DNA of 64,000 nucleotides from positions 1 to 64,000 of the forward strand of contig PHEY01000003.1 in assembly GCA_002841335.1 (NCBI GenBank), in the 5' to 3' direction. Each line of letters begins with the position of its first letter. The stretch's first letter is position 1. The notes under the pieces are model-generated. The model was not told the origin of the DNA and did not search any database. It saw only the letters and a program-made list of their open reading frames with translations. Both the position numbers and the translations under genes were made by a program. Source of the DNA: Actinobacteria bacterium HGW-Actinobacteria-2 (lineage in GTDB: Bacteria > Actinomycetota > Actinomycetes > Propionibacteriales > Propionibacteriaceae). Positions 24,452-32,099 of this stretch are shown one piece after another.

Positions 24452-25105
24452 ATGTCCGACGCTGATCAGCCACCGCCCGATCCGGTCGCGGTGACGGCGT
24501 CCCGGCTGCGGCGGATCGTCCTGATCGTCGCCGGCTTGAACTTCGCCTACTTCTTCGTCGAGTTCACCGTGGCGCTCACCGCGGGCTCGGTGTCGCTGCT
24601 GGCCGACAGCGTGGACTTCCTGGAAGACACGTCGGTCAATCTGCTGATCTTCATCGCCCTGGGTTGGCCGATGGTGCACCGCTCAGTGATGGGCAAGGTG
24701 ATGTCGCTGCTGATCCTGGGGCCGGCGGTGCTGGCCGGCTGGGAAGCGATCGAACGGTTCAGCCACCCGGCGCCACCGCACGTCCTGCCTTTGGTGTTGG
24801 CCTCGGTCGGCGCCATCGTGATCAACGGCACCAGCGCGTGGCTGCTGGCCGGCGTCCGGCATCACGGCGGGTCGCTGAGCCGAGCCGCGTTCTTGTCGGC
24901 GCGAAACGATGTGCTGGTCAACGTGTCGATCATCGCGATGGCGGGACTGACCGCGTGGACGAACTCCGGTTGGCCGGACCTGATCCTGGGCTGCTTCATC
25001 ATCGTGCTCGCCGTGCTGGCGGCCCGTGAGGTGTGGGAGGCCAGCGAGGAGGAACGCCTGGCCGCGAAGGCGCTCAGCGGTGAGGCCTTCTCCGACGACG
25101 ACTGA
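24452..25105 (+). CDS. Cation diffusion facilitator-like transporter, short form
   Basis: A 217-residue membrane protein with six helices that resembles the CDF fold. Helix 2 reads AGSVSLLADSVDFLEDTSVNL, with D55xxxD59 where CDF zinc transporters have HxxxD or DxxxD. In helix 5 the site reads SARNDVLVN, so the usual histidine is replaced. The cytoplasmic C-terminal ferredoxin-like domain is missing; the chain ends in a short acidic tail (SGEAFSDDD). It may carry a divalent metal or be a divergent member with another role. Confidence 0.75.
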   Translation: MSDADQPPPDPVAVTASRLRRIVLIVAGLNFAYFFVEFTVALTAGSVSLLADSVDFLEDTSVNLLIFIALGWPMVHRSVMGKVMSLLILGPAVLAGWEAIERFSHPAPPHVLPLVLASVGAIVINGTSAWLLAGVRHHGGSLSRAAFLSARNDVLVNVSIIAMAGLTAWTNSGWPDLILGCFIIVLAVLAAREVWEASEEERLAAKALSGEAFSDDD

Positions 25106-25107
25106 CA

Positions 25108-25142
25108 CCCCTTGTGGTCGTGATTAGCGCTCTGTCAAGGGG
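25108..25142. terminator. Weak hairpin after the CDF gene
   Basis: CCCCTTG (25108-25114) can pair with CAAGGGG (25136-25142), 3 bp after the CDF stop. The loop is long (21 nt), so termination is possible but not certain. Confidence 0.4.
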
Positions 25143-25151
25143 TAATGCCGT

Positions 25152-25183
25152 ATCTGTGGACAGTGAAGTCGTCATCCACAGAT
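25152..25183. promoter_or_regulatory. 9-bp inverted repeat containing DnaA-box-like 9-mers
   Basis: ATCTGTGGA (25152-25160) is a perfect inverted repeat of TCCACAGAT (25175-25183) with a 14-bp spacer, 48 bp upstream of the HNH gene. Each arm overlaps a 9-mer that matches a DnaA box at 8 of 9 bases: TCATCCACA on plus (25172-25180) and CTGTCCACA on minus (25155-25163). Confidence 0.45.
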
Positions 25184-25230
25184 TCGTCTTTTTGTTCGAT
25201 TCATAGGGTTGTTGCTGCCAGAATTGGGGC

Positions 25231-26562
25231 ATGGAAGAACATGTTCAGCTCGCGGCCGGGGACGCCCTCGCCGCCATGGTGGGCTTGTTCGACCGGATCG
25301 ACTCCGCACGCGCCGGCGTGGACGCAGCGACCCGACTGGAGTGGGTGCGGCTGGCACGTACCGTGCATCAGCGTGCGGGGGCCTTGGCCGCAGTGCTGAC
25401 CGGGGAGGCCGAGCGGGCACAGGCGTCCGAGCGGGTGACAGGGACGCCGATGGCGTCCTGGCTGAGCCGGGGCGAGACGCTGTCGCGACGCGAGGCGTCC
25501 GGTGCAGTGGCGCAGGCCAAGGCCCTGACCGCCCATCCCGAGGTGGGTCAGGCCGCAGTCGACGGACGACTGGGCGCCGGGCAGGTGCGTTCGATCACCC
25601 GAGTGCTGGACGGGTTGGCCGCTCAGCTCGATGCCACCCAACAGGTGGCCGCCGAGCAGGTGCTGATCGGCCTGGCCGGGCATCTCGACGCCGAGCAGTT
25701 GGCGCGCTCAGCAGGCACCGTACTGGCTCAGGTGGTGCCGGCGACCGCCAACGAACTGCTGGAAACCCGGTTACAGCGTGAGCACGAAGCCGCTTGGCGC
25801 GATCGGTCGCTCCGGTTCCACTTCGAGGGCGCCTCGGTGCGCTTCGACGGGTCCTTGCCCCGTCTGGAGGCCGAGTCGTGGCTGGCCCAGCTGGATGCGC
25901 ACGCTGAAGCCGCGCGTCGCACCCGGCTGAACTCACGCGAGGCAGCCACCGAGTTCGCCACCCAGGAGCAGCGCCGGGCTGACGCCTTCATCGCCATGCT
26001 TGGCGCGTGTGAGAAGGCCAAGCCGGTGACCGGCGTGGGCGGCGCCACAGTGATCGTGAAGCTGGACTACAAACAGCTGCTCGCCGATGCCGCCGGTGCC
26101 GGGGCCGTCGGCGAAGGGCACCAACTCTCGGCAGGTGAGCTGCGGCGCGTGTGCTGCGACGCCGAGCTCATCCCGATGGTGCTCGGAAGTGCCTCGGAGG
26201 TGCTGGACGTGGGCCGAGCGCATCGCCTGGTCACTCCGCCGATCCGTACTGCCCTGATCGTGAGGGACGAAGGCTGCGCCTTCCCTGGCTGCGGCGTGCG
26301 GCCTTCACTGTGTGAGGCGCATCACATCGTGCCGTGGTGGGCCGACGGGGAAACTTCATTGTCCAACCTGGTTCTGCTGTGCCACACCCATCACGGACTG
26401 GTCGAACCAGCCAAGTTCGGGCTGCGGGACCAGTGGCAGGTGGAGATCGCCGGCGATGGGTTACCCCAGTTCATTCCCCCACGAAGATCCGGTCCCGATC
26501 GAAGACCCCTTCGTCGACAACGTGGAGCGCCGGTGGTCGCCTCCGCGTCCGCTGCGGGGTGA
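25231..26562 (+). CDS. DUF222/HNH endonuclease (13E12-type)
   Basis: A 443-residue protein with an N-terminal DUF222 helical domain (residues ~1-310) and a C-terminal HNH nuclease motif (CAFPGCGVRPSLCEAHHIVP, then LSNLVLLCHTHHGLVE), which includes the paired cysteine and histidine residues that bind zinc and the catalytic HH. The architecture is that of the 13E12 family, present in several copies per genome in mycobacteria and propionibacteria and thought to be mobile-element related. The target is unknown. The C-terminal 40 residues are basic and low-complexity (RRSGPDRRPLRRQR). It begins after an inverted repeat and ends at the border of a G-rich repeat region. Confidence 0.9.
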   Translation: MEEHVQLAAGDALAAMVGLFDRIDSARAGVDAATRLEWVRLARTVHQRAGALAAVLTGEAERAQASERVTGTPMASWLSRGETLSRREASGAVAQAKALTAHPEVGQAAVDGRLGAGQVRSITRVLDGLAAQLDATQQVAAEQVLIGLAGHLDAEQLARSAGTVLAQVVPATANELLETRLQREHEAAWRDRSLRFHFEGASVRFDGSLPRLEAESWLAQLDAHAEAARRTRLNSREAATEFATQEQRRADAFIAMLGACEKAKPVTGVGGATVIVKLDYKQLLADAAGAGAVGEGHQLSAGELRRVCCDAELIPMVLGSASEVLDVGRAHRLVTPPIRTALIVRDEGCAFPGCGVRPSLCEAHHIVPWWADGETSLSNLVLLCHTHHGLVEPAKFGLRDQWQVEIAGDGLPQFIPPRRSGPDRRPLRRQRGAPVVASASAAG

Positions 26563-27130
26563 GCAGGTGGGGCACGCAAGGGACGGGGGCTGCGGTCGAG
26601 GTGGGGGCCGGGTTGGGACGCGGGCCAGGTCGGGGCGTGAGCTTGGTCGGGGCCGGAGCGCAGTCCGGAGCGCAGTCCGGAGCGCAGTCCGGTAGTTGAG
26701 GCGAGCCGGGCTGGGGCGCGGACTGGGCTGGAGCCGACACCTGGGCCCGGCGTCGGGGGGTGGGCCGGGGCCGGGGCCGGGGCCGATAGGTGGGCCGGGA
26801 GTCGGGGCGAGGTGGGCTGGGGCGCGGGCTGGGCCGGAACCGACACCTGGGCCCGGCGTCGGGAGTGGGCCGGGAGTTGAGGCTCGACCACGAGGGTTGC
26901 CCCAGGAGCGAGTCATGACGGCAACGGCGCCATGGGGCGGCGACTAAGGCACGGGCGAGCGCAGGAGCAAGAGCGGCGTTGGGAGCACCGGTGCGGGTGC
27001 TGTTGGGACCACCGGCACGCGCGCTCTAGGACACCGGCACGCGTGCTCTGGGGGCACCGGCACGGGTGCTCTGGGGGCACCGGCACGGGTGCAGGTAGGA
27101 GCACGGGTGGACCACGGGCACAATGGACGG
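26563..27130. repeat. G-rich low-complexity region with short tandem and direct repeats
   Basis: About 570 bp without a credible gene. It holds three exact copies of the 12-mer CCGGAGCGCAGT (26653-26688), a run of GGGGCC units (26766-26783), a ~50-bp direct repeat (26708-26757 and 26814-26863, about 90% identical), and a ~23-bp repeat (CACCGGCACGGGTGCTC-like, about 26985-27092). All possible reading frames are Pro/Ala/Arg-rich low complexity. The G-rich strand could form quadruplexes. Confidence 0.75.
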
Positions 27131-27346
27131 ATGGACATCAGCATCGGCGAAGACATGATCCGCCTGGGCCAGCTTCTCAAGTTCGCCAACGTGGTCAGTG
27201 ACGGGGCCGAGGCAAAGTTCCTGATCGCCACCGGTGCCGTCCGGGTGGACGGCGAGGTCGAGACCCAGCGCGGGCGCCAGGTGCATCCCGGCTCTGTGGT
27301 CGAGGTGAACTCGGGCAACAGTGTCTCGCTTCACGTGGTGCGCTAA
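27131..27346 (+). CDS. S4-domain RNA-binding protein (YbcJ/YaaA-like)
   Basis: A 71-residue stand-alone S4 domain. The core pattern IRLGQLLKFANVVSDGAEAK, then FLIATGAVRVDGEVETQRGR, then HPGSVVEV is that of small S4 proteins such as E. coli YbcJ and B. subtilis YaaA, which bind structured RNA or ribosomal intermediates. ATG 27131 is chosen since the fold starts right after it and the -10-like CACAAT (27119-27124) ends 6 nt upstream. The upstream repeats would encode low-complexity sequence if read through. Confidence 0.9.
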   Translation: MDISIGEDMIRLGQLLKFANVVSDGAEAKFLIATGAVRVDGEVETQRGRQVHPGSVVEVNSGNSVSLHVVR

Positions 27347-27400
27347 CCTCCCATCGATCAGTACCGCCGGTAGCACGCCGCGCTGGCCCACAAGGCACTC

Positions 27401-27500
27401 GCCGGCAAGGCACTGGCCCACAACGCACCCGCCGGCAAGGCACTGGCCCACAACGCACCCGCCGGCAAGGCACTGGCCCACAACGCACCCGCCGACAGGG
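27401..27500 (+). repeat. 30-bp tandem repeat
   Basis: Three exact units of a 30-bp sequence begin GCCGGCAAGG at 27401, 27431 and 27461, then break up after 27490. A degenerate half unit precedes them (27381-27400). The 30-bp period is a multiple of three; one frame reads ALAHNAPAGK repeatedly and stays open into the next gene from 27374. No spacers occur, so it is not a CRISPR. Confidence 0.9.
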
Positions 27501-27631
27501 CACTGGTCGGCAGGGCACTGCGCCGATGGGTTTCTCCCCTCAGGTGCCCGTTTCACCACCGCACGCAAACGGAGTTGAGGGACTCTGACACACCTGGTCG
27601 ACCGACCGTCGAACGGCATTACCCTGAGCCC

Positions 27632-28468
27632 ATGGTCACCGACATTGATCTCGCCGAGGCGCTGACGCCGAACGTCCGGTCCCTGCCGTACCCCGGCCGG
27701 TGGCTCGATGCACCGTACGACAAGCCGGTGGCCGTGATTGCTCGCGACCACCACTTCTCCGAGGTGCGGGTGGATCGACGCAGCGGGGCGGTCACCGTGG
27801 TCGATCTCGATGCCGAGCAGGTCAGTCCGCTCGCCCCGACCCTCCCCGCCCTGGTGCGACTCGCCGACGCCTACGCCACGGCGTTGGCCGCGACCCGCGG
27901 GGCCGACGACGACCAACTCGAGTTGGTGGCTGATCAGCTGCGCGAGGAACTGCTCGCCATCGACTCCACCCTGCTCGACGACGAGGACGGGTTCTGGGCT
28001 GTGGCCGCCGAAGACCTCGAGCTCGGCCTGGTCGGAGCAGATGAGCACGCTGCCATCGCCATGACCACTCCCGCCTTGGCACCACTGGTGTTCATCGCGG
28101 CTTCGCAGGCACGACTGAACCAGCTGCTGATGGCCGAAGGGCTCAACCTGATCGGCTACACCGAGCACCTGAGCTTCGATACGTGGCAAGACCCGGTCGC
28201 CGTAACGCTACGTGGACGCGATGGCGCTCACGGCCACCGGAAGGTCGAAGTGGTCGTGACGATCGACGACGGCGACGTCCCCACCTCCACCGATCTTGCG
28301 AACGCGCCAGCACTCAGCCTGCACGTGCACCTGGGATCCGAACCCGCGCCGACCCTGATCACGAACTCACCGATCGAACAAGTTGCCTTGCCACAGCAAG
28401 GTCAGTTCTTGGCGCTCGCCAACCTCATCGAGACTCGATTCAGGTCGGCGGAACCGCCCGAGAGATAG
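27632..28468 (+). CDS. Hypothetical soluble protein
   Basis: A 278-residue acidic, soluble protein that I do not recognise. An N-terminal part (residues 1-90) includes PGRWLDAPYDKPVAVIARDHHFSE-like strands followed by a helix rich in Ala and Leu; the central part (95-145) is very acidic (DDDQLELVADQLREELLAID); the C-terminal part (150-278) reads as alternating strands. The strand-then-helix order VVDLDAEQVSPLAPTLPALV weakly recalls SUKH-type immunity proteins, but this is not firm. ATG 27632 is chosen because TACCCT (27620-27625) ends 6 nt before it. Upstream in the same frame lies the 30-bp repeat. Confidence 0.7.
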   Translation: MVTDIDLAEALTPNVRSLPYPGRWLDAPYDKPVAVIARDHHFSEVRVDRRSGAVTVVDLDAEQVSPLAPTLPALVRLADAYATALAATRGADDDQLELVADQLREELLAIDSTLLDDEDGFWAVAAEDLELGLVGADEHAAIAMTTPALAPLVFIAASQARLNQLLMAEGLNLIGYTEHLSFDTWQDPVAVTLRGRDGAHGHRKVEVVVTIDDGDVPTSTDLANAPALSLHVHLGSEPAPTLITNSPIEQVALPQQGQFLALANLIETRFRSAEPPER

Positions 28469-28592
28469 GGCACAGCGAGGGCCATTTCACAGCCTCAATC
28501 GACGACTGCGACGACCCCACCGGTCGCCCGGCCAACCGGCGCGCCGAGATCTTCATCCTCAACGGCGGCGAGGCCCACCGAACCGGCGCGCT

Positions 28593-29483
28593 TCACCGGC
28601 CCAAGAACTCCCGCCAGGCAGGAGCCTCGCGCTGAGCCTGAGCCAGGCCGCGATCAAACGCCGCCTGCAACTGCGGGACGTTCTTGGTGCCGTTGGCGAT
28701 GGTCATCTTCTCCGGGGTGAAAACGTACGCCTGCCCGGCAGCCTCCAGGTCGAACAGCTCCTCGCGGGTGCGGTTGTAGTTGAGGTGCCGCTGCCGCAAC
28801 GCCTCAGCCGCGGCCGGGTAACGCCGGAAGTAGGCGTCGAAGACTCGCTGGCCCGAGGTGGGCCGCTTCACATAGCTGCGCTCCTGGGTGAGCACCACGA
28901 AAAACTTGGTGAACCCGTCGGCCTTGGCCGCGTCCAACGCGATGCCACCGCCGGGGCCGAGCGCTCCGTCGACGTAAACGTGGCCGTCCAGGTGCACCAA
29001 CGGCATCAGCACCGGCATGGTGGACGATGACCGCACCCGGCGCACCAGGTCCATCAGCGTGGGGGTGTCGTCCTTGGTCCAGTACAGCTGCCGCCCGGTG
29101 TCGGCCTGGAAGGTGCCGATCCGAATCTGCGCGGGGTTGGCCAGGAATCGCTCGAAGTTCAGCGGCAACACCTGACCTGGGGCTGAGGTGTTCTCGTAGA
29201 TGTACTCGGCGTTGAACATGCCCTTGCCCTGGAGGAACGTCCACCAGTTGCCGATCTGCGGGTCGGCGGCGAACTCCACGAACGACGCCTTGGCTCGCCA
29301 CGGATCACGCGACACATAGTTGGCCAGGTGGCTGGAGCCGGCCGAGATCCCGGCCACCCAGTTGAAGTACAGGTTCTCAGCCAGCAGCGTCTGGACGACG
29401 GCCGCGGTGTAGGCGCCGCGCATACCGCCGCCCTCGAAGATGAGCGCCACGTCATCGATGTTGTTGGTCAGGGGGTCGACCAC
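28593..29483 (-). CDS. Patatin-like phospholipase
   Basis: A 296-residue patatin-family lipid acyl hydrolase. The oxyanion glycine motif is FEGGGMRGAY (residues ~16-25), the nucleophile serine lies in GISAGSS (~45-51), and the catalytic aspartate in VDGALG (~171-176), completing the Ser-Asp dyad. The family cuts acyl chains from phospholipids or other lipids. It resembles the bacterial YjjU/RssA group. GTG 29483 follows GAGG at a good distance. No signal peptide is seen. Neighbours give no clear context. Confidence 0.92.
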   Translation of the reverse strand: MVDPLTNNIDDVALIFEGGGMRGAYTAAVVQTLLAENLYFNWVAGISAGSSHLANYVSRDPWRAKASFVEFAADPQIGNWWTFLQGKGMFNAEYIYENTSAPGQVLPLNFERFLANPAQIRIGTFQADTGRQLYWTKDDTPTLMDLVRRVRSSSTMPVLMPLVHLDGHVYVDGALGPGGGIALDAAKADGFTKFFVVLTQERSYVKRPTSGQRVFDAYFRRYPAAAEALRQRHLNYNRTREELFDLEAAGQAYVFTPEKMTIANGTKNVPQLQAAFDRGLAQAQREAPAWREFLGR

Positions 29484-29598
29484 GCGCTATTCCTCTCTCG
29501 CCGGATTCCCTTGCACTTTAGTCATGGTTGCTGGGGGGATCCGCAGCACACCGGTGTTCCTGGCCGCCGACTGGCTATGGTCTGGCCAGGAGGCGCAC

Positions 29599-29916
29599 TT
29601 GAGTCCGGAGTCCCCAGACCCCACCACGACGCCCACAGGCAGGCCGGTGCGGTGGCCGTTGGTGTTCGTCGGGCTCATTCCCGGTGCCCTGCTTCTTGGC
29701 CTCATTCGCGACGGCACCCTCGACGACTTCGAGATAGCCGGCTACGCCTACCTCGCCGACCTTGTTCTTGGGCTTCTGGCTCTCACCCGGCGGGGATACC
29801 GCTGGATCGGCGTTGGACTGCTGCTTGGTGTGATTCCCGCAGTCCTCGGGCTAGCCCTCCTCTTCACCTTCCTTGCAGCGTGCACCCGACCGGGCGCCGC
29901 CTGCATCGCGTTCTGA
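29599..29916 (+). CDS. Small membrane protein of unknown function
   Basis: A 105-residue protein with three hydrophobic segments (WPLVFVGLIPGALLLGLI, YAYLADLVLGLLAL and WIGVGLLLGVIPAVLGLALLFTFLAA) after a Pro/Thr-rich N-terminus. The TTG start at 29599 is preferred because a perfect AGGAGG (29588-29593) lies 5 nt before it; longer readings lack a site. Two cysteines sit near the C-terminus (AACTRPGAACIAF). No family was recognised. Confidence 0.65.
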   Translation: MSPESPDPTTTPTGRPVRWPLVFVGLIPGALLLGLIRDGTLDDFEIAGYAYLADLVLGLLALTRRGYRWIGVGLLLGVIPAVLGLALLFTFLAACTRPGAACIAF

Positions 29917-30068
29917 TCTCCGGCTCGCGACCCCCCCTCCAGCCAAGCCGGTTGATCGCCACCCGCGCCCACGAGTGAGCCGTGCAACCCCACGCGGACG
30001 GGTCGCCGGTGCCACCCTGCTCCGCCCTAGAGTGAGCTCCCCCGGTCGAACCCAGCGAGAGTGCACCC

Positions 30069-30623
30069 GTGTCAGAACGCAGCTTCCTTTTCGTCCTCGG
30101 CTCCTCGCGTGCCGGCGGCAACACCGAGACCTTGGCTCGCGCGGCCGCCGAGCACCTGCCTGAAGGCGCAACGGCGAGTTGGGTGAACCTGACCGACCTG
30201 GACGTCCCGTCGTTTGTCGACCTGCGGCACGAGGGCGACGGCAGCTACCCAGCACCCGAAGGTGATGCCGCCGACCTGTTGGCGGCCACGTTGGCCGCGA
30301 CCGACCTGGTGATCGCCTCCCCGCTGTATTGGTACTCGGTATCGGCGCCGGTGAAGCTGTACCTCGACCACTGGTCGGCCTGGATGCGCGTGCCCGGCGT
30401 CGACTTCCGCGCGCGGATGGCCGGACGCCGCCTGTGGGCGATCAGCTCGGTCAGCAACGAAGACCGCCACCTGGCCGACCCGCTGATCGGCACGCTCACC
30501 AACACCGCCACGTTCATGAAGATGACCTTCGCCGGCGCGCTGATCGGCTACGCCAACCGTCCCGGCGACATCCTCAACGACGCCGAGACGCTCACCGCTG
30601 CGGAGAGTTTCTTCCTGTCCTGA
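30069..30623 (+). CDS. NAD(P)H-dependent FMN reductase-like flavoprotein
   Basis: A 184-residue flavodoxin-fold protein. The FMN phosphate loop is seen as VLGSSRAGGNTETLA (residues ~8-22), and the second flavin loop as SPLYWYSVSAPVKLYLD (~82-98), the pattern of NADPH-dependent FMN and azo/quinone reductases. It probably acts as a cytoplasmic two-electron reductase. GTG 30069 is used; a TAGAGT -10-like element lies about 38 nt upstream (30029-30034). A large hairpin repeat follows the stop. Confidence 0.88.
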   Translation: MSERSFLFVLGSSRAGGNTETLARAAAEHLPEGATASWVNLTDLDVPSFVDLRHEGDGSYPAPEGDAADLLAATLAATDLVIASPLYWYSVSAPVKLYLDHWSAWMRVPGVDFRARMAGRRLWAISSVSNEDRHLADPLIGTLTNTATFMKMTFAGALIGYANRPGDILNDAETLTAAESFFLS

Positions 30624-30634
30624 ACTCCTGAACG

Positions 30635-30706
30635 GGTTTCGACACGCGGCTGCGCCGCTACTCAACCAGCAACCTTCACTCGCCGCTGGTTGAGCCCGTC
30701 GAAACC
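30635..30706. repeat. Palindromic intergenic repeat / terminator
   Basis: GGTTTCGAC (30635-30643) and CTCAACCAGC (30661-30670) face GCTGGTTGAG (30685-30694) and GTCGAAACC (30698-30706). The structure folds into a long stem between convergent genes. The same two blocks recur at 48401-48438, so it is a dispersed repeat that may also stop transcription. Confidence 0.75.
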
Positions 30707-30729
30707 AAGGCCCCGACGCCCGCGTGGGC

Positions 30730-32016
30730 TTACAGCCAGCGACGTCCCTTGAGCAGGCCGAGCAGGTGATCGATCACCGCGTTGTCCACCCGCAGGCCGT
30801 TGTGCTCGTACGCGCTGGTCACCCAGGTGCGGCAACCGGGCAGCAGCGCGGCGGTCTCCATCGAGAACTCGTGCGGGACGAAGGCATCGGCGTAGTAGAC
30901 CGATGCCGCCACCGGGACGTCGGCCTGAGCGAGCCGCTCGGGGAAGTAGAGCTGGTTCCACTGATGATCGGCGATCACGTCGGCGACCTCGCCGAACGCG
31001 GCCAGCGCGGTGTCCTCGGTGAATACCGACCGGTGCAGGTGCTCCCCACCCAGCAGCGTGACGTCCTCGCGGACCCGGTCGGGCATCGTCCGGTCGGCTG
31101 ACCAGCCGGTCACCACGCCGTCGGCGTAGCTCGACTCGTGCAGGACGGCGTACAGCGGGTTACGTCCCTCGAACGGCAGCAGCCCAGCCAGATCGTGGGC
31201 GAACGCCGCCGAACGATGGTCGAGGCCGAGCAGGTAGTGCAGCGTCTCGGCGCCGCCCTGCATGCCGAGCTTTTGGCCGACCGTGCGGAAGCGGGCAGCG
31301 GACACCACATCACCGTTGCCCAAGGTGACCTCACCGGCAGCGCAGAGCCGGCTCAGCTCGCGCACCCGTTCGCGGTCGCTGGGGAAGCGGCGGTAGTAAG
31401 CCTCGGACTTGTCGATCATGATCTGCCAGGTGGCGGCGTAGATGTCGTCGATCGGACGTCCGACCGCACTCAGCCCGCCGGTGATCACCGCACCGGCCAG
31501 CGACTCCGGATGCGTGCTCAGGTAGTGCAGGGTGGTGAAGCCGCCGAACGACTGACCCAGCACCGTCCAGGTCTTGGCTCCCAGGGCCTCCCGGACGCGC
31601 TCGGCATCGTTGACGATCTCGTCGGCACGCAGGTGGGTGAGGTACTCGGCCTGGTCAGCCACGCTGCGTCCAGCCGGGCCGCCGGTGACCTCGGTGCCGA
31701 TCTGGTTGCCGTTCCGGCGCACCTGAACCCCGACCGGGGTGGAACGTCCGGTGCCACGCTGGTCGAGCATGACCACCTGATACTCGCGCAGCAGCCGACC
31801 CACCCACGGTGGAGTGTCGAGGGTGGGGCGAGGCGCCTCGAAACCGGGGCCGCCCTGGAGGAAGACCAGATAGGGCTTGTTCGCCCCGTCCTCGGAGGTG
31901 GCGACCCGGGCGAAGATCTCGATGGTTTCACCGTCAGGCCGGGAATGGTCGAGAGGGGCATCCAGCCAGAGGTTCGTGAGGGTCAGGCCGGGGAGCTGTT
32001 CAGTGGTCGTACGCAT
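30730..32016 (-). CDS. Alpha/beta-hydrolase, S33 prolyl aminopeptidase-like
   Basis: A 428-residue alpha/beta hydrolase of peptidase family S33. LVFLQGGPGFEAPRP supplies the oxyanion region (HGGPG in most members, here QGGPG), MLDQRGTGRST follows, the nucleophile serine is in LGQSFGGFT, and the acid and histidine lie in the C-terminal third (YYADAFVP, then SAYEHNGLR). It probably releases N-terminal proline or another residue from peptides in the cytoplasm. TAGCCT on the minus strand (plus 32023-32028) ends 6 nt before the ATG, a leaderless-type start. Confidence 0.9.
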   Translation of the reverse strand: MRTTTEQLPGLTLTNLWLDAPLDHSRPDGETIEIFARVATSEDGANKPYLVFLQGGPGFEAPRPTLDTPPWVGRLLREYQVVMLDQRGTGRSTPVGVQVRRNGNQIGTEVTGGPAGRSVADQAEYLTHLRADEIVNDAERVREALGAKTWTVLGQSFGGFTTLHYLSTHPESLAGAVITGGLSAVGRPIDDIYAATWQIMIDKSEAYYRRFPSDRERVRELSRLCAAGEVTLGNGDVVSAARFRTVGQKLGMQGGAETLHYLLGLDHRSAAFAHDLAGLLPFEGRNPLYAVLHESSYADGVVTGWSADRTMPDRVREDVTLLGGEHLHRSVFTEDTALAAFGEVADVIADHQWNQLYFPERLAQADVPVAASVYYADAFVPHEFSMETAALLPGCRTWVTSAYEHNGLRVDNAVIDHLLGLLKGRRWL

Positions 32017-32022
32017 GGGGTC

Positions 32023-32092
32023 AGGCTATGCCTTCGCAAGCGCGAAACGCCCGGCTGATCGAAGGGTCGCGACCGGGCCCTGCCCCTAGGCT
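32023..32092. promoter_or_regulatory. Divergent leaderless-type promoters
   Basis: Minus-strand TAGCCT (plus 32023-32028) ends 6 nt before the peptidase ATG at 32016. Plus-strand TAGGCT (32087-32092) ends 7 nt before GTG 32100 of the large helical-repeat gene. Confidence 0.5.
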
Positions 32093-32099
32093 GCGATGC

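Noticed and set aside
26391-26916. Proline-rich minus-strand frames
   Set aside because: They come from the G-rich repeats; composition is low complexity and there is no start site or family match.
27401-27490. CRISPR-like direct repeats
   Set aside because: The 30-bp units are contiguous with no spacers, so this is a tandem repeat.
27026-28189. A 387-codon minus-strand frame with repeated CVVGQCLAGG
   Set aside because: The repeats arise from the 30-bp tandem DNA repeat, and the rest is opposite the gene at 27632-28468, which has a promoter and better composition.
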